DNA from: Syngnathus acus
Taxonomy: Eukaryota; Chordata; Actinopteri; Syngnathiformes; Syngnathidae
Reading direction: 5' to 3'
DNA: 64,000 bases
Assembly: GCF_901709675.1 (NCBI RefSeq)
Contig: NC_051094.1
Coordinates: 9,542,501 to 9,606,500 of the forward strand
Part shown: piece after piece, positions 26,701 to 41,773 of the stretch
Layout: every line of letters begins with the position of its first letter
Numbering within the stretch: position 1 is the stretch's first letter
Program-made: the position numbers and the translations under genes
Notes under the pieces: model-generated
Seen by the model: the letters and a program-made list of their open reading frames with translations, nothing else
Told to the model about the DNA's origin: nothing
Databases searched by the model: none

Positions 26701-29700
26701 AACACAAACACACCAAGTCCCTGCATGCACGAAGGCCCACTTTCTTCTCAGAGGATGTAGACATGAGACAGAACCTCATGTTGGAGAAACATTTGCCAGA
26801 CCTGGGGTGTCGTCATTTCGGGTTTGGGTGGCTGCTTGTGTTTATGTCCATAAAAAGCAGACATGAAACATGTAGATTTAAAAGGACATGTGTGCAGAGG
26901 GTATATGAGGCTTACAATTGGCTGTCAAGCAAAATAGTCTTCCACATGTGCAAAAAAAAAAAAGAGCAATAATAGGACGGAGAAGATAATCCAGACCCAA
27001 CAAGTGGGGCGTTTATTTTTTTTTGTGCAGGCCCAAGCTTGTTATCATGATGTTTATCTGCAGGTTACTGTGATAAAATCCCCTGGACATCATTGTGCTT
27101 ATTTCCTGGGGGAACATGTCTTGTGAGACCAAGTTAGGTTAAGTACTTGTCATCACCACTGAGATGCTAGAGATAGCTTCCCAAATTCTTCCATTTGCGT
27201 AATCAGTATCATCCCTCGCACATAGCTCCTGGAGCCGGGTCACATGCACATGAAAGGAGATTGTGGCGGATTACCGACGAACAGGTTTGTTGTAACGGGC
27301 TAAAGGTCAGATATTATACGGATCTGCACCGCTGTTCAGAGGTCACCTGAGATCAGGTTTGTTTTGTCTGTAGTCTGCTTTACTGGATCTAAGTTTAGCC
27401 CTTGTAATGACTGTGCCGTGGAAACCAGATTGTGAAATTCATTCTTGAGGCTTCATTTTCAGTTGTAGTCCCCGAAGCGCTTTATTGTCATTGCCACTTG
27501 AACCTCGGTGCCGTCCATCAGTGAGCAGATTGACAGTGAGTGCTGTGTTGGATTATGCCAAATTTGACCCCCACCAGGTGCGACTCGCATTTTGACCGTG
27601 GTGTTCTATTCCACGGTGCCACCTGAATGTTTTGCAAGCTGAGCCTGAAAAAGTCAAGTCAGCTTTGATCCCACCCTGCGGCCCTGGAAGTAAGTGGGGT
27701 CTAATCCCCCAAAAGCCTTAAAAAGACACAGAGGAATGCCTGGCACACAGCACACCATTCACTCGAGGATTAGACTCAGCTCAGCATCACACTCTTACTT
27801 ACTTCACTCCCGCTTCTTACTTATACTCGTGGAGTGTTTTAGTGTGTCTGTGCACTTTTACTTGTGTGTGTACACGTACGTTTACATGAACACTGGAATT
27901 ATACTACTACATCAGGGGGTGTACATTGTTTTCCCGCTCTTGGCCACATAGAGAAAATTCAACAAGTGCTACGTTTTTGATTAAATAGGCCGGTGTGGGC
28001 AAAACGGTTATTCTAGTACTTATTTACGAAGTGCTATGTTCCAAAATGCTATCAATCGGTTTTCATTTTTCTGAGAAAACAATAATTTTTTTTTAGCCTG
28101 TCAATGTTGCAAACCTTGATTTATTCTGATTAATAAACACTTCACCACTCAGTCTTCATGAGTATATGATATCAACAAAAGTATTGAGATCCACGTATAC
28201 TTCTTAAACAACTGATTAATTCATGGTTGGCTATCTTTTAGTTCATTTAAATCCCTATTCTTTAACTCGAATCATTTTCTACGCCGCTAAATTTGTATAA
28301 CAGGTTTCAGACGGGCCTTACGCCAGTGCAAAAAAACATTAAATAAAAAGAAAGAACCATAAAAGCATGCTTGGTTGAGTTTAGTGTGAAACCGCCACCG
28401 CATCAAGCAATCCAGTATTCCTAATCTTTTTGCCTCTCAAAATTTCCACTTTATGAATAGATGGACGGAAATATTATATAAAGTGGAAGCTATTATAGCC
28501 GTGAGAGTGAAAGAAGGGGATTATAATAACCAAGTATTATAATATTAAATGTTGATCCTGACAGTGTATTCATATGTAAAAGAGTCATTCCGTTGATTAT
28601 ATGTTATTCAGTGAATCGGACTTGTCTCTGATGTTTTATAATCTCATAAACTCACAGTTATTCTTAGCAAGCGCTCCTCATGGTTTTCTGACATGTTGTC
28701 TTAAATGAGCTTTCTATTTGGGGAAAGAATAGGAGCTGTCTAAATCAAAGAGCATTTGAGTGTGCCAAGCTCGTATGTTTAACAATAGATATGACATGGC
28801 TTAAATCAAGCCCACAACAAAAGATTCGCCTCGCCCACTTGCAGAATGTCGGACACGTTAGACAGCCATGCTTTGATCAGGCGGATTTTTACTCTGCTTA
28901 ATTAAAACGTTAATGTCGGGAGTTGCAAAACGAGATTCTGCAGGTTGAAGTCATTTTGATGCACACATACTATTTTTAAAAAGAATGTTGGCAATATGTA
29001 TTCTTATCTTACAAGCTTTCATAAACTCCTCAAAACCAGGGTTATAATTAGCTTCTCATCTTAAAGTAAATACAAGTGGATGCTCACATTTTTGATGGGG
29101 TGGGTGTTCTAATGTTGGGGGAGTTATTTAAGATATCGAATGCCTCTTTCCCACATCTGCAATCTGACAGCAATTTCAGAACGTGTCATTGGACATTTTT
29201 CATCCAGACAAATCCCAAAGCAAGCCCCAAAAACGCCCCACTGGAATGATCCGAGGGGAAAATAAGAATTTAAGCGTTATACGAGATGTTCCCTCAATAG
29301 ATGACATATCCAATTGTGGTGGAATTGGGCAATGTTGTCCAAAAGAAGTTAAATCACCAGGAAAAAAAAAAAAACATGACACATACGTGCTGTTCTCAGT
29401 TCATTTGGAGGCATGTGAGGAGAAGCAGGTTTGTGGTTTGCGATGAAAGCACGATTGTTCATTTATTATACGGTCCTGATGACTGCAGTTTGGCAATCCT
29501 GTCTTGGCTCAGGAAAGGCGCTCGCAGTCTCTGTCACACAGTGGATGTGCTCAACAAGCACTTTTGTGCTTGGTTGCCGTGGATATGTCTGCACATTCGG
29601 CAGAGACGACTCGACCGTTTCTTTTGTTTGCATGGCCGGCTGTGGACAGATTTAGCTTAGTGACAGCCCACTCCAATATTTACATGCACTCATGTCATAT

Positions 29701-32700
29701 TACAAGACAGGAGACATCGTAAGTGTTCAGAACAGCCTCGGACAAGCCTACAGCGAGAGGCCGAGGATTCCCTCAGCCACTTCCTGAGTGTGAACAGCAG
29801 AAGACATGGACCGTGTTCGGATGTAAGCTTCGCGGATTGGGCCATGCTTGGCTACACCTGCGGACACGGAGCATGGAGAACTTGTCAATTGTAATTGGGG
29901 TCAGACGAAAGGGTTTCTTGGTCAGGAGTTCAGCTACATGGTTTCTTGAGAGCAGCTTCTCCTATTCCCAAGAGCAATGTTTCCCGGAGCAAAGGTTCAT
30001 AAAGAATATAATGGCATGCCAACCAACAGAAATGTTACAAAAAGAGGACTGATGCGTTAATGATGTAGACATGCCGTCTGCCATCTAGTGGAACATTTAA
30101 TTGTGCTTGTCATTATTTATCGCTGGCATAAATGTAGTGCTAACCTGGGTGATCCCCCATTATTAATGACTCCTGAAGTAGATGAATTGAGTCCATCACA
30201 AAGAAACACCATATTTAATACAAGCCATTTTTGTCGTTCTAAGGTAACATTTTATCCTCTTCTTGGCTTTGGTTTTCCGATTTTGAACTTTAGACTTTTC
30301 GTGAAATATTATCTGGTACTATAGAAAAAAATAGTGACGATACTTTTCGATATGTTGGAGTTTCTTATACTCTACAAGTACGGCTGTTAAATAAATGTGG
30401 TGCCATTAAACACACAATGTCTCCCTCTGAGACGTAGTATAAAAAGGGCTAAAAATAATACACTCTTGTTATACAAAGTACGAGAAATAACGATAACACG
30501 AGGCTTTAAAAGAGCACTTGTGCAAATAGTAAATGCCGCGATGTGAAATCGGGGATTGCTTGCAACATTTTCGGTTACACTGAAACATTTTTTGTTCAAC
30601 TTTTGGCCTGATTATCACCTGTCAGGTGTCCAGACTGTTTGTGTTCCTTTCACCATTGACTTTCACAGCCAATATTGTCTGTGTTTCCAGATGGCAGGAC
30701 TAACGATGAATGATGAAATTATGAACCACTATGAAAACAAGAACAGTTACAGTAAAACACAACCAGCTACAGCAACATTAATTTATATAGTTCATTATTT
30801 TAGTCCCAGAGTGCAGCTGCGAACAGCCCATCTAATATTTCAACAGCAAGAAATATATTGTTTCTGTGCGTTTATTTTGGACATCTTTTTCTGCTCTGTG
30901 TTGTTTTTCGAGCTGTTGCGTGTTGGCCAGCTGTGGCAGCGCGTTGAGGACAGAGGTTTCAAGGCTGCGGTGTGTCGGGAGTGTTTTATATAGAGAGGTC
31001 ACCCGCGCTAAGCGGGCCACACCAAACCAGCAGTGGAGTGTGTGGTTTCTTGTTTTCACACAAATTTTCCAAGTGGCAGTTGGATCACAAAAAGAGGCAA
31101 GAGGGTCTCGCATCAATGGAGACGATGTCAACCACGCTTCTTGAACGAGAGGGAGTGCGTCACAGAGTTTAAGGTCGATCGGGGTCACCGCAAAAGCATT
31201 CATCAGGTGTCCGACTCTCTTAATAGAAGTGACGTGTGTATGTCGTGTTGTCGGCCCGTCGCATACTTTTATTAGACATCCGCTCCTTTCAAGTGCAGGA
31301 AATATTTGAAGACTATTGGATTGGGTGGCGCAGCTCGTCCCACCACATTTAAACTTAAGTTTGCAATTCAGCAGATGTGCCCACTGCTAACTTTAGCCAC
31401 TTTACATGGACCGCACGTTTGTTTACATGAAAAAAAAAGGTCTCTATGTCACTGCTTGTTTGTGAGGGAGTGACTGGAGCAAGTGCAGATCCTTAAAAAA
31501 AACATGTCCTTAAGAGTCTTGGATTCTGCACATCAGTGTGCAGGGGTGCAGTTAAAGCAATGGAAGAATCTCCCTCCTGTTTCCTTGTCAGTGTCATACT
31601 GATCTGATTTATTCTGACTAAAGGAGGTCTGCGTAGTTGTAGCACAAAGTTGATGTCATGTTTTTCTTCTTCAGTCAATTCCAGAGAATCGTGAGGATTC
31701 TCAATGAGCCATTCATGACTTATTATTAAACAAATCCCTTGGCTGTTTAATAAATCCATCAGGCCACCAATCATAAAAGCAAGAAAAGACCACCAACATC
31801 ACGAAGAAGTTTCATGCAGCCGTATAATTGATTGAGCTTTCAACGTTTTGTCATTTTGATTAAGAATTCGGGAATTCAAGCAAATTCTGACTTGGAACCA
31901 GCTCACTGGGTTTGTTTGATTATTCAGAAATTAAGCACAACATTCAACCACTAAGGCTATTTTTTTCCTGTCCAGGAATGCAAGTAAATATCTATAATTG
32001 GATGTATTAATCAGATTTTATGACATGATTATTAATGCTATTAATTTGGCATAAACCTTACATTGGATGCTGACCTATAAATTTGTTCAACTGAACAATA
32101 TTGTCAGGCTTCCATCTGTTATTGGTTGAGATGGGTCATGAGACAACATTTACTGTCTGTCATAGAAAAACAGACCACCACCACAGCGTCACACCCCAAA
32201 ACGAGCCAAAGCATAGGGGCTGGACTACCTGCTTAGTAATTAGAGGGGAAGATGTTAACTGTCTGCAGCGCTCCATTTTCCCATGATTAGTATCATTTGC
32301 AGGTATTCCCATCCATCTGGCCCAAAGCTCTACGGGGCGTTTTGCCCTGATGAAACCCTCTGCTGAGGAAGTGGGAGAATTAGGGGTGAAAGGGGAAGAT
32401 TTATGAAAGGCATCCTGTTCAGAGAGGGTCTACCTAACCCACAGCTCCTGTCTGCGAGTGCCAATGGGAACTCATGTCTGTAGGCCAAACAAGCACGGCT
32501 GTCAGCAGTCAGCCCACTGGTCTGACCACCAGGCTTGGGGCTGCTCTGTAATTACACACCACAGCGTGCTGCTTGGAAGGGGAGGTGGAACTGAAAGCCT
32601 GTCAGTGCCGTCAGCATCACTAAAGGCATGTGTTGGAAAAACAGCCAGCGATGGAGAGCGGGAGACTGAGAAGGAAGGTGAGGTAAAGACAGCGCTGTCT

Positions 32701-35700
32701 GGCTTGAGGTGAGAAGCCTCCTCTTTCCTGTGAGAGATTACAGGGTGCGTGAGTTTAAGAACATCTGCATGGTCTGGACATATATGAGGAATGGGACTTA
32801 TTTGTCCAATAGCCCAGAGTAGGATCATATTCACTTTGTGCTGACCAAATGGGTGAAACCTTGACCCACAGTGGTTAATGTGGACCTCTTAAGTCATCAT
32901 TTGAGCTAGACATTCGACAACCAAGGTTTGGAAAGATCATTTTCTTTTCCAGAAGCAAAGTCCATAAAGAAAGAAGGACCTAACCGCAAGTATTATGAAC
33001 ATGGCAAAGCCAATATCATTGACCTCTCTTCCAAAATGTCCCCAGATGCACTCTAACATTTTGTAGGAAGTCTTCGTAGAAAAGCAGATGCTTTGATTTA
33101 CCAACAATAATTAGATATTCATATAAATGGCAGGGATCAGGGATGGGCAACTTCAAGGATGGAAAGTGCCACAATTTTTCATCAGTGCTACTTTGGCAGG
33201 AGGGATAATGGTGTGTGTGTGTGGGGGGGGGGGGGGGGTTGGCATAGAGGAGCACGCACTTCTTAACCAGATACATGAGAAAAATGCCATGTGGACATAA
33301 TACACACATCTGTTTCTTATTGAATCGTGCTCAAAACCTGTATAAAAGATCCAGAAATAACAATTATTATGAAAAAAATGCATTGTGTTTGTTTCTTGGG
33401 CACTTCTCTCTTCTTCGTTCTCTCATATGTGGGGCCTGAGAGGTGTTGCGTAATTTCTGCACAACTACGTGGGTGTCTGGGTGTGAGCAATGACAAACAG
33501 CAGCTCCTGCGTGAGTACGCTTGTTGTGTTTGTGTTTTATTGTCCTCCTGGTTTTCAAAACTATACAGTAGTAGAGGAATACCTGTTCATGAGTGCACAT
33601 GTACTTTGCAGTGTTGTAGAACTACATCGATTCATACGGACTCATCGAATCCGACCTTTAAAGGTTTTGTCAAGGCGGAGTTGTCTTGACTCTTAACCGC
33701 ACCTACTTTTGAGGCATTGTTTGCATCCTTGAGCATCCTTTTTACCAGATGCTGCCTTGGCTCAAGTGTCTGTGCTGCTTGATGAGGTGAGATGTGTGTG
33801 CTGTCGGCGGGGACCTCTCTGACCCTCCATGCTCTCACCTCAAGGTCTTAGAAACCTCCTTCGCAACACCTCCTCGACACTTGCATGCAGACCTCCATGC
33901 CCACTTGTTTTCCAATGCAACTTAAACATAAGGTATCGGTTTAGTTTAACTTGAATTTTCCTTGGGGATCGATTATGAGACCCCCTCAAGTGTAATTACA
34001 GTGAAGCCTATGGAGTGTGTGGGCTAGTACCTTTTCTCTGACGAAGAGGAGGTAGAGTTGCACTTGTGGAGGAAGCGGATGACTAAGTGTGTCAATCGCC
34101 TAATTAAAAAAGGGTGTTACCATGGGAAAAGAAAATAAACACTCAAGTTCAGATGCAGGTTTGCAATGCACAGAGCAGTAAGCCAGAGCTATAAGCAATT
34201 GATAAAAGCATTTTTTCAAAAAGCATAGCATAATACATAAATACAATCGCAAAAATCATTTCAGGGAGAGCTAGATGTATTTTGGAATGTCTACCGTGTC
34301 AAAAGTATTTAGCAATTTTTGTAATAAACGCCAGAAATGTTGAATTGCTTTGAATTCAATTGACTCACCCCAAAAAAAACTGCAGCTTTGTTGATACAGT
34401 AAGAACACCCACAGAACAAAATGATAGAACTATCAAAAATTATATAACATAAATTCAAGGTGTTCCAAAAGTCCCTACCTATACCCTTCTATTTTCTTTC
34501 ATGCAGTGATACATGAAGACAGTTGTGAGGCTAACAGCATTTGAGAGCTTATGCGATGTTGGCAGTTGGCCCGATGGTGCAAAATTTGCTGCCTGGCAAG
34601 AGATTCTTCTATACTAGACGGTAGTTGAGGGCCAGTTTGACAAGCTTTATGATCACCACAATGCTCCATGGAAAGTTTCTCGAAACAGGATCTGTTCTTG
34701 ACCAACCATAGGAATGGGAAAAATAATAAAATCACTTGACAGCAAATGTTTACAACTGAACGGAATATTAATGCGGGAGTTTCCACCCAACGACGTGTTG
34801 TCCTGTAAAGGATTTAAATGACCTGGATGAATGAGAATATCCACAAGCACGTCATTTTGTCTCTTTTAGAACTGATGACACAAAGTGTCCACTAAGCGTA
34901 CGGATGTACTTTGTAGTCACTTTGCTCAGCCCAGTCCAGTTCGTCCTAGTTAGAAAGTTGTGCTTTCGGTGATTAGTGTGAGTGTGGGAGGGGGGTGGGG
35001 GATGCTCGGCAAAGCAGTGCTATTCATCCTGTCCGATGCTGTGCAGCGACAGAGACAAACACCCTCAGCGCCCACTAATGATGCTGCAGCGCTGAGCTCA
35101 GCTAATTGACCAGACAGAGATGGATCAGGAACTTTGTGCTCTGCTGTGTCTGCGAGCTGTAGTGTGTGCGTGTGTGCGTGCGTGTGCGTGCGTGCGTCTT
35201 TGCGCAATCACACTGGAGCAGGACCAGTGTGATTGCGCAAAGAGGGACACACCATTACCCTTTCACGATGGATCATTACAACAATCTAAACTTTCAGCGA
35301 ACCTATAAAAACATGCTAAGATCTGCCATCAAAAAGTTTATTTTAAAAACTCTATTTCGTGTTCCTGCTATTAGAGAACAATAATTTTTGATGCGCGACT
35401 GTTTTTTATGAAATAAATGTTTGCCAAAAATGCGACTTACACTACAGCAATTTATTGTCCGAAAATTATGGTAATTGCAAAAAAAAAAAAAAAAACTGCA
35501 CATGAGGCTTGGCAGGCCTATTAGTGAGATTCTGGCTAAACGACCTTCTGACCTTCATCTTCAACTATAAGCGTGATGTAAGGCAGCCCACACGCAAAAG
35601 ACTTCTGACTTTTTAACAAGCCTTCTGAGGTTTGATAATTGAGGCGAGAGAAGATATTCGCTAAAATCATCTTCATATAGGCTACAACGCACAGTACTGT

Positions 35701-38700
35701 ACAAGACATCATTCTGGTGTGGCGGTCAAATTGGGTTCACTAAGATCCGCACTCATCTCCATCTAGATTTTGCAGCCGCAGAGGAAGACATAATTCAAGG
35801 AGTGTTTACAAACAAATGACAAAGACAGCATGTGCAGCAGAATAGGACACGCACGACCCAGAGGCAGGAAGGCCTCTGGCCCACTGAACTCTCAGCGGGC
35901 TATTTCTCTAATGAATAGCCCTAACTGGCTCACTCATTAGGGCCCAGTGCACCGCGAGGGCAAGAGGCCAAATATATTCACGCGTTTATTTGACACCCAT
36001 CCCCCGGTGGGGCAATTAGCCCATTGAGAAGCAATCATGAATGTCCATGAAGGGGCATGGTGGCATCCAAACAATGATGATGTTATGGTGTTGGATCCCG
36101 TGTGAAGCCTCGGAGGCAGGAAGGACCATCCTGCCTTTCATTGAACTCACTCAGGAGCTGGCAAAGAGATGTATTTCACCTTTGAAGATAAAGACTGGGA
36201 GTAATTGTGTAAGAAGAAGTGTGTAGGAGACATTTGTCCTTGTGCCAAATCCAGCTTATGGCTCGCACAATAACCCATGTGTGCGTGGGGAAATCGAGGC
36301 TCTAACTCGAGAAGTGGTGCTTGCGAGGGGTGATGTCTACATTTCCTGTCCGAAGCCCATTTTTGGTAATTAAAACCAGCCATCGCTTGTGGATAAACAC
36401 ACGGTGCGTCACTGCAGAATGTCCAACGCATCCAAGTTTGTGTTTGCCTTGACTGCCACATTCTTGACATTGATATCTAAACACGGAGGAGGTTGCCACA
36501 TTTTCGACAAAGTATCATACCGCTTAAATCCATCTTTGCCTATAATCCTCTGAGAGAAATACCCACAAGCCAAAAATCATAAGCAATCATAACCACGCTT
36601 TGGAGTAATCACTCAAGATGTTATGCTCTGCTGCATTAAGTTCCCAAATGTTTTGGGGTTTTTTTTCCCTGTGGGACAGTCAGTCCTACTTTTCATCTCC
36701 TGTGTTTTCACTAGCGAGAGAGACAGTCGATTGTGAAATGTTACATTGCAGTAACACGTATCGTGACACATGACCTTTGCAACTCATAGCTGCAGGTGCT
36801 TTTACATTTTTTTCGGTGCTGGTGGTGAGAGAATGCAAGGAAGTATTACTTCCTGGTTGCTAATGAGGTGCTTCGCTAACCGCTTGTTTGTAGCACGAGC
36901 ACCTGGCCCGAACAGATCCAGAGTAACAGCGACAAAAATGTTCGACGGTATGACAAAGGCAACTGAAAACATTCACAACCCACAGACACAAACTCCCACA
37001 GTTCATAAAACGAAGGCAGTGCAGAATGCAAGCTCATTGTCTTGGCACAAGCAACCTATTGTTTACTCCTTCTCTCCCATGGCTTCCCAATGTTCTGCTG
37101 ACTACTCCACACAAGGAACAATACAAAAAGGGGAACTTGGCAAGGGGTGCATTGCGCACACAGTTGTCTCTTTCAGAAGTGGCTGCAAACAAAAAAAAAA
37201 TGGCAATGATTAATTGATGAAATGGTCTGAGCTGTCTCTTGGATTGAGTTCATAGCCACCACACAGCTCTTGTGCAGTATTTGAAAATTCTGCTGGCAAA
37301 AGTGGGGTCGTCCGTACCGCAAGGCAACACTATTTGGGTTTTTTTCTTCTTAGCCCCGCCCTCTGAGCTGCTGCACGGGCATTTCCCGTTTCGGTTACCC
37401 AGGTCAGCTGACCAGCTGCTCCGAGATGGAACGTAGTGGAGGCTCAGGGTGGGACTGAGCTTTGTAGGCTTTTGCTGCTCCCATGTATGGAATTCCCAGC
37501 CGGTGCACATCAGAAGGCCTCACTGTCCACTTTTAAATCCATTCTCAAGACTGGCATTTTTAGCATGGCTTTTAGTGTGAGGCATTTTTATTTCAATCGT
37601 ATCGTTTGAACTCATGGCAGCACTAGCAGCGTTGGCATGTCTACCTTTCAGTCAAGTGGAATTTGGTGTTGAATCTGCACGTTCTGCCGAGCGTGCATGT
37701 TTTTTCCACATTGATACCAACATATTAGTCGAGTAATCCGACTTTTAAATTCAAAACCACATTATGACTTCAAGTCTAAATGACAGGAGGTGACATCATA
37801 CTGTCTCTATCTTCTACAGATGCAGGCAAACAGCAGGGGGCTCAGGAGGCAATAAGGAAACCGTCCACACTGCGTCGCCCACCTGCACGCTCAGGGGAGC
37901 CCCTCTCATGTAAAAGCAACCATGTGTTCCGACTTGGCCAATAAAAAAAGAACTGGATGTAAATGACTGTTTTCTGTTTCCAGACTGTCTCAACTGCAGT
38001 CGAATCACGGCAATGAATGACAGGCTGAGTTCGCTGGAGGCAAAGGTTTTTGCAACCTCAGATAGTCAAGTATGTGCTTAATGATGCTTCATCACGCTCA
38101 TTTTAACGTTTCGCATCACCAGGTCCAAGTCCTCACTGCCTTGCCGTCCATATCTCAGCGCCACCCTCTGACCAAAGGGAAAGTTACACCCGAGGCCGCC
38201 TTACTGTTGGGGGCCGCGCCTGCTCAGGGGGCTCCCGGTGAGCAGGGACCTGCCGGTAGGTAGTCGAGCTATAATATTAAAGTACTTGAAATACTGCATT
38301 TTTCTGACTACAAGGCACCTTTAGTGTTCTCAGAAATTGATAATGCACCTTATAATCAAGGTGTTCCTTATGTAAGGATGTGGAATTGAAGTTGAATAGA
38401 GTTTGAGCCAGTGCGCCCTATGGATGGAAATTTTCAAAAACAGACTACACTTTATAATCCAGTAAGCCTTATAGTCCAAAAAATACAGTAAGTGTGCGTT
38501 CACACTTTGAACAATCGTTCATTATTATCAATCAACCCTTTTCTACCTGCTCACATATATTATAGTATATCCTATTTCCACCTTTCCACAAACGCTCATT
38601 TCCTCCACTCTAAGAAAGAGAGTCATTTGAGGTGCATGCTTACTGAGCTCAAGGCGAGCACTTCACCTTTTCTTTCCTGGACTTGAGCCCAGCCTTGGCT

Positions 38701-41700
38701 ATAGCTGCTGCTGCAAAAAAATAAAATAAAAATCGGGCACACAAACCCCGCTCTATCGAACGCCTGGTTAGAAAAGAACCATTGTCACGTTTATTGAGTC
38801 AAATTATACACTTTCGATTAATCAGCTTTTTTAAATCATTTACCAAAAAAAAGGTACAAATCACAGGAGTTTGGATTACATAGGAATGCTCCCATTTGCA
38901 CCAAAATCAGCCTTCCTGCTGTATCTTGGACACAGTTATCTACTTGTGTCTTCTGGCTTTTGAGCTCAGTGGAAACGTCAAACAATCGCTCAATTAAGTC
39001 CTTCTATTACAGGTCCTCAGGGGGAAAAGGGCAGCGATGGTCTTCCAGGCAGAGACGGTAAAATTGTACTCACAGTTGATGTCGAAGCAATCAGCAATTT
39101 CGTCCGTATAATTAGTGATGACAATCTTTGCCTCCAAGGCAAAACAGGTTCTCGAGGCTCGCCAGGTCCCACTGGGCCTCGGGGGGAGGCGGGCGCGAGG
39201 GGCCCAGCTGGAAGCCCTGGATTGAAGGGAAACGCCGGACCTTCAGGTAAGATGGGGCCTCACAGAACGTAAAAAGCACCAAATGAGGATTTTGAGATGA
39301 AATCAAGCAATTCTTAAGATTGTGTGTCTTGCTGAGGGAGAGAGTTTGCATTTCTTGCCTCTGTCTACTTTTGAGGCATTTGATTGCCTTAGTATTAACC
39401 AAACACTCGTGGAAACAAGACTGAGCCATGATATCCGGCTTTGGGGTATTTGTCTTCCACTTAAGCCACTTGGTCGATCCAAAAGAAGCTCCAGCTGTAA
39501 CCGGTAGCGTGTTCCAGACATTTTGTCTGCTAACTTTCTGAATTTTGACTTAAATTGTGCTTTATCAGCGGCCATTGAGTCTTGAGTACGTGTAAAGTCA
39601 ACTGTAGCGCCGACACGTGCCGCTGCAGCTCATGGTCACCAATCAGAGTGTAAACAGAGGAATAAACCTGCTCTATGTATTCAGACCCCGAATAAATCAA
39701 CTGTAGGAAAAAGTAAATCCACAGGCAGCTGTGACTTGAATGATAATAAAGCAAATAGTGTGTCATAACATCTGCTCTCAACACGCGCTGTTATTTCTCC
39801 TCTCTGAATCTCGAAGGCCTCCAAAATGACCCCTGTTCTGAACCTGCTGCTGGGTAACGACCAGACATTGACCAACGTAATTTGTCTTTTTTCAAAGCGA
39901 CTCTCCGAGGAACGCCTTGCAAATCCAACCTTAAATGAATATGAGCCATATATACACAAATCCCAGGTCCTTATGCTTTCCATGTGGCCATGATGTTATT
40001 GTTTTTCTTTCTCCATTACTTCATAGCCACCCAAAACCAATGCCACATATTGTAACCAAAGCTATAATTTGCTCATTTTTATAGAAAGACAAACATGGGA
40101 CTGGATTGTATCCAATACAATGCAAAGACAAATTATCTGTCAAGACAGGTACATGGGGAAATTGGGCATACGTTGAACTTTGTGGCATTATAGATTACAG
40201 TATGAAATGCAAATATGGTTGAATATGTTTTGGTCTAGGTAAGCAGGTCATTTGAGTCACTGAGCCTCAGACTTCCCTCCCGCGCTCCCAAACTGCTACA
40301 GCTGCTTATGCTGCAACTTTAAGTGAAAATGACCCCTATGGGTGTCGAATCAGGGTTATGATAACATTACCTTGCAAAGTAATAATTCTCAGACAGTGCC
40401 TGTCAGTTGTAGTAAAGTCTCTCATATGCACCACATTGGCACTATCATGCACCAAACATTATTTTAATAATGGTCCTCCTCTCTTCCCCTGTGGTGTTTT
40501 TCCATGCAAGTTTGGTATAAACGTTAAAGTCGTGATTTTGTGAACGACACTAGCCGTGCGGCATTTTTAATAAAAAATATTTGATATTTCGTTCATGTCA
40601 AAAGGGAAACTTTTATCAGAAAATTGTTCAAAATATGTGTCAGAATGCCTTTTTCTTTTCAGTACTTCTCTAACTCACTCAGGCTTTATACACTTTTAGA
40701 GAAACAATTTTAAACTCTTGGCAACGTGAAGCATAATCACTGAAAGTAAAGCAGCAAAAATTAGTACCTCATTAAATCTGAGTCAATGACAAAAAAATGT
40801 GGCCACAGACTCCAATGCATGCAACTAACTGTAAAACTTTCCATCTGAAATTTAGTTGACGTTGCAATGTAAACGCATTCAGTCTCGTATGTACGCCAGT
40901 CATGGTCACTGTGATGTTTCCTAGCCAACAAGAATCGTGTTGCCCTCATTAGCAGACAAGGTCAGGACTTTCATTGAATATGTTCAATGTTATCTCATTT
41001 TTTTGATTCTTTGTCTCTTCAGGCCCCCGGGGTCCCCCAGGACTCCCAGGAGAGAGAGGTCTACCAGGTCCACCCGGGCCTCCAGGACCACCTGCTCCCG
41101 CCAGTGCCCGCATCCCTGCGCCAGACAGTAAGACCCCATCCTAAACACTCAACACAAATGTGTCAAAACATTGTTACAATACATGATACTGTGACCTAAT
41201 TTCATAAAATACCCCATTATAAAATCTAACTACTCTATGATATACAGCAATGTATGAATAAAAAGAGAAGTTAAATAAAATTCTAAAACTTGACATGCTG
41301 TGATGAAAACCTGTCCACTTCTGCTGTCACTCAACTGCTACCAGATGTCGGCTCCTCACTTCTTTCAAGGTCGGTGCGTTAGCACCTTTTATTTGTTGAT
41401 CCGCTGGTTTTAAAGGGGGAAAAGTATTTAAAGCATAGATTTGTCAGCGTGAGCTTCCTGTGTAGGTATTAGGATTGGCATAATGAGACTGGGAGGCATT
41501 TCTTTCACATCAAAGTAACAGCAGGGAATGGCGGGAGGACAGGAAGGCGGACGGGCCGATCTGTGCTGACCTTACTTGGGAAAATACTGCTTTATTTGTC
41601 TTGTATGTATCCACGAGGGGGTTCAATGTCACTCCTGCGGACCACCAGTGCTTAAAAACCTGCACCCAGAATGGCGTCGTTCAAGATCACACTTAGGGAA

Positions 41701-41716
41701 TACAAAGCAGATGCAA

Positions 41717-41773
<57 letters not shown>

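Larger units (their letters stand above)
14700..37983. other. EMID1 intron 3 (23.3 kb)
   Basis: The largest intron in the window and about a third of its length. It holds a LINE fragment (about 19900-20165), a 27-bp tandem duplication (20329-20382), degenerate (GGAT)n near 23635-23730, (CA)n near 24169-24194, an (AAT)n tract near 25697-25745, a GT/poly-G tract at 33211-33238, a (GTGC)n tract followed by a perfect hairpin (35160-35243) and a MITE remnant (35395-35476). Open frames here are short and match nothing I know. GC-richer islands, for example 15340-15540, could be regulatory, but this cannot be shown from sequence alone. Confidence 0.75.

Noticed and set aside
30832-31203. 123-codon minus-strand frame in EMID1 intron 3
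   Set aside because: No family match, no associated poly(A) or acceptor, and overlapping open frames on the other strand.
35197-35243. microRNA gene at the perfect hairpin
   Set aside because: The stem is only 20 bp and perfect with a 7-nt loop; canonical pre-miRNAs have longer, imperfect stems. It was kept as a hairpin only.
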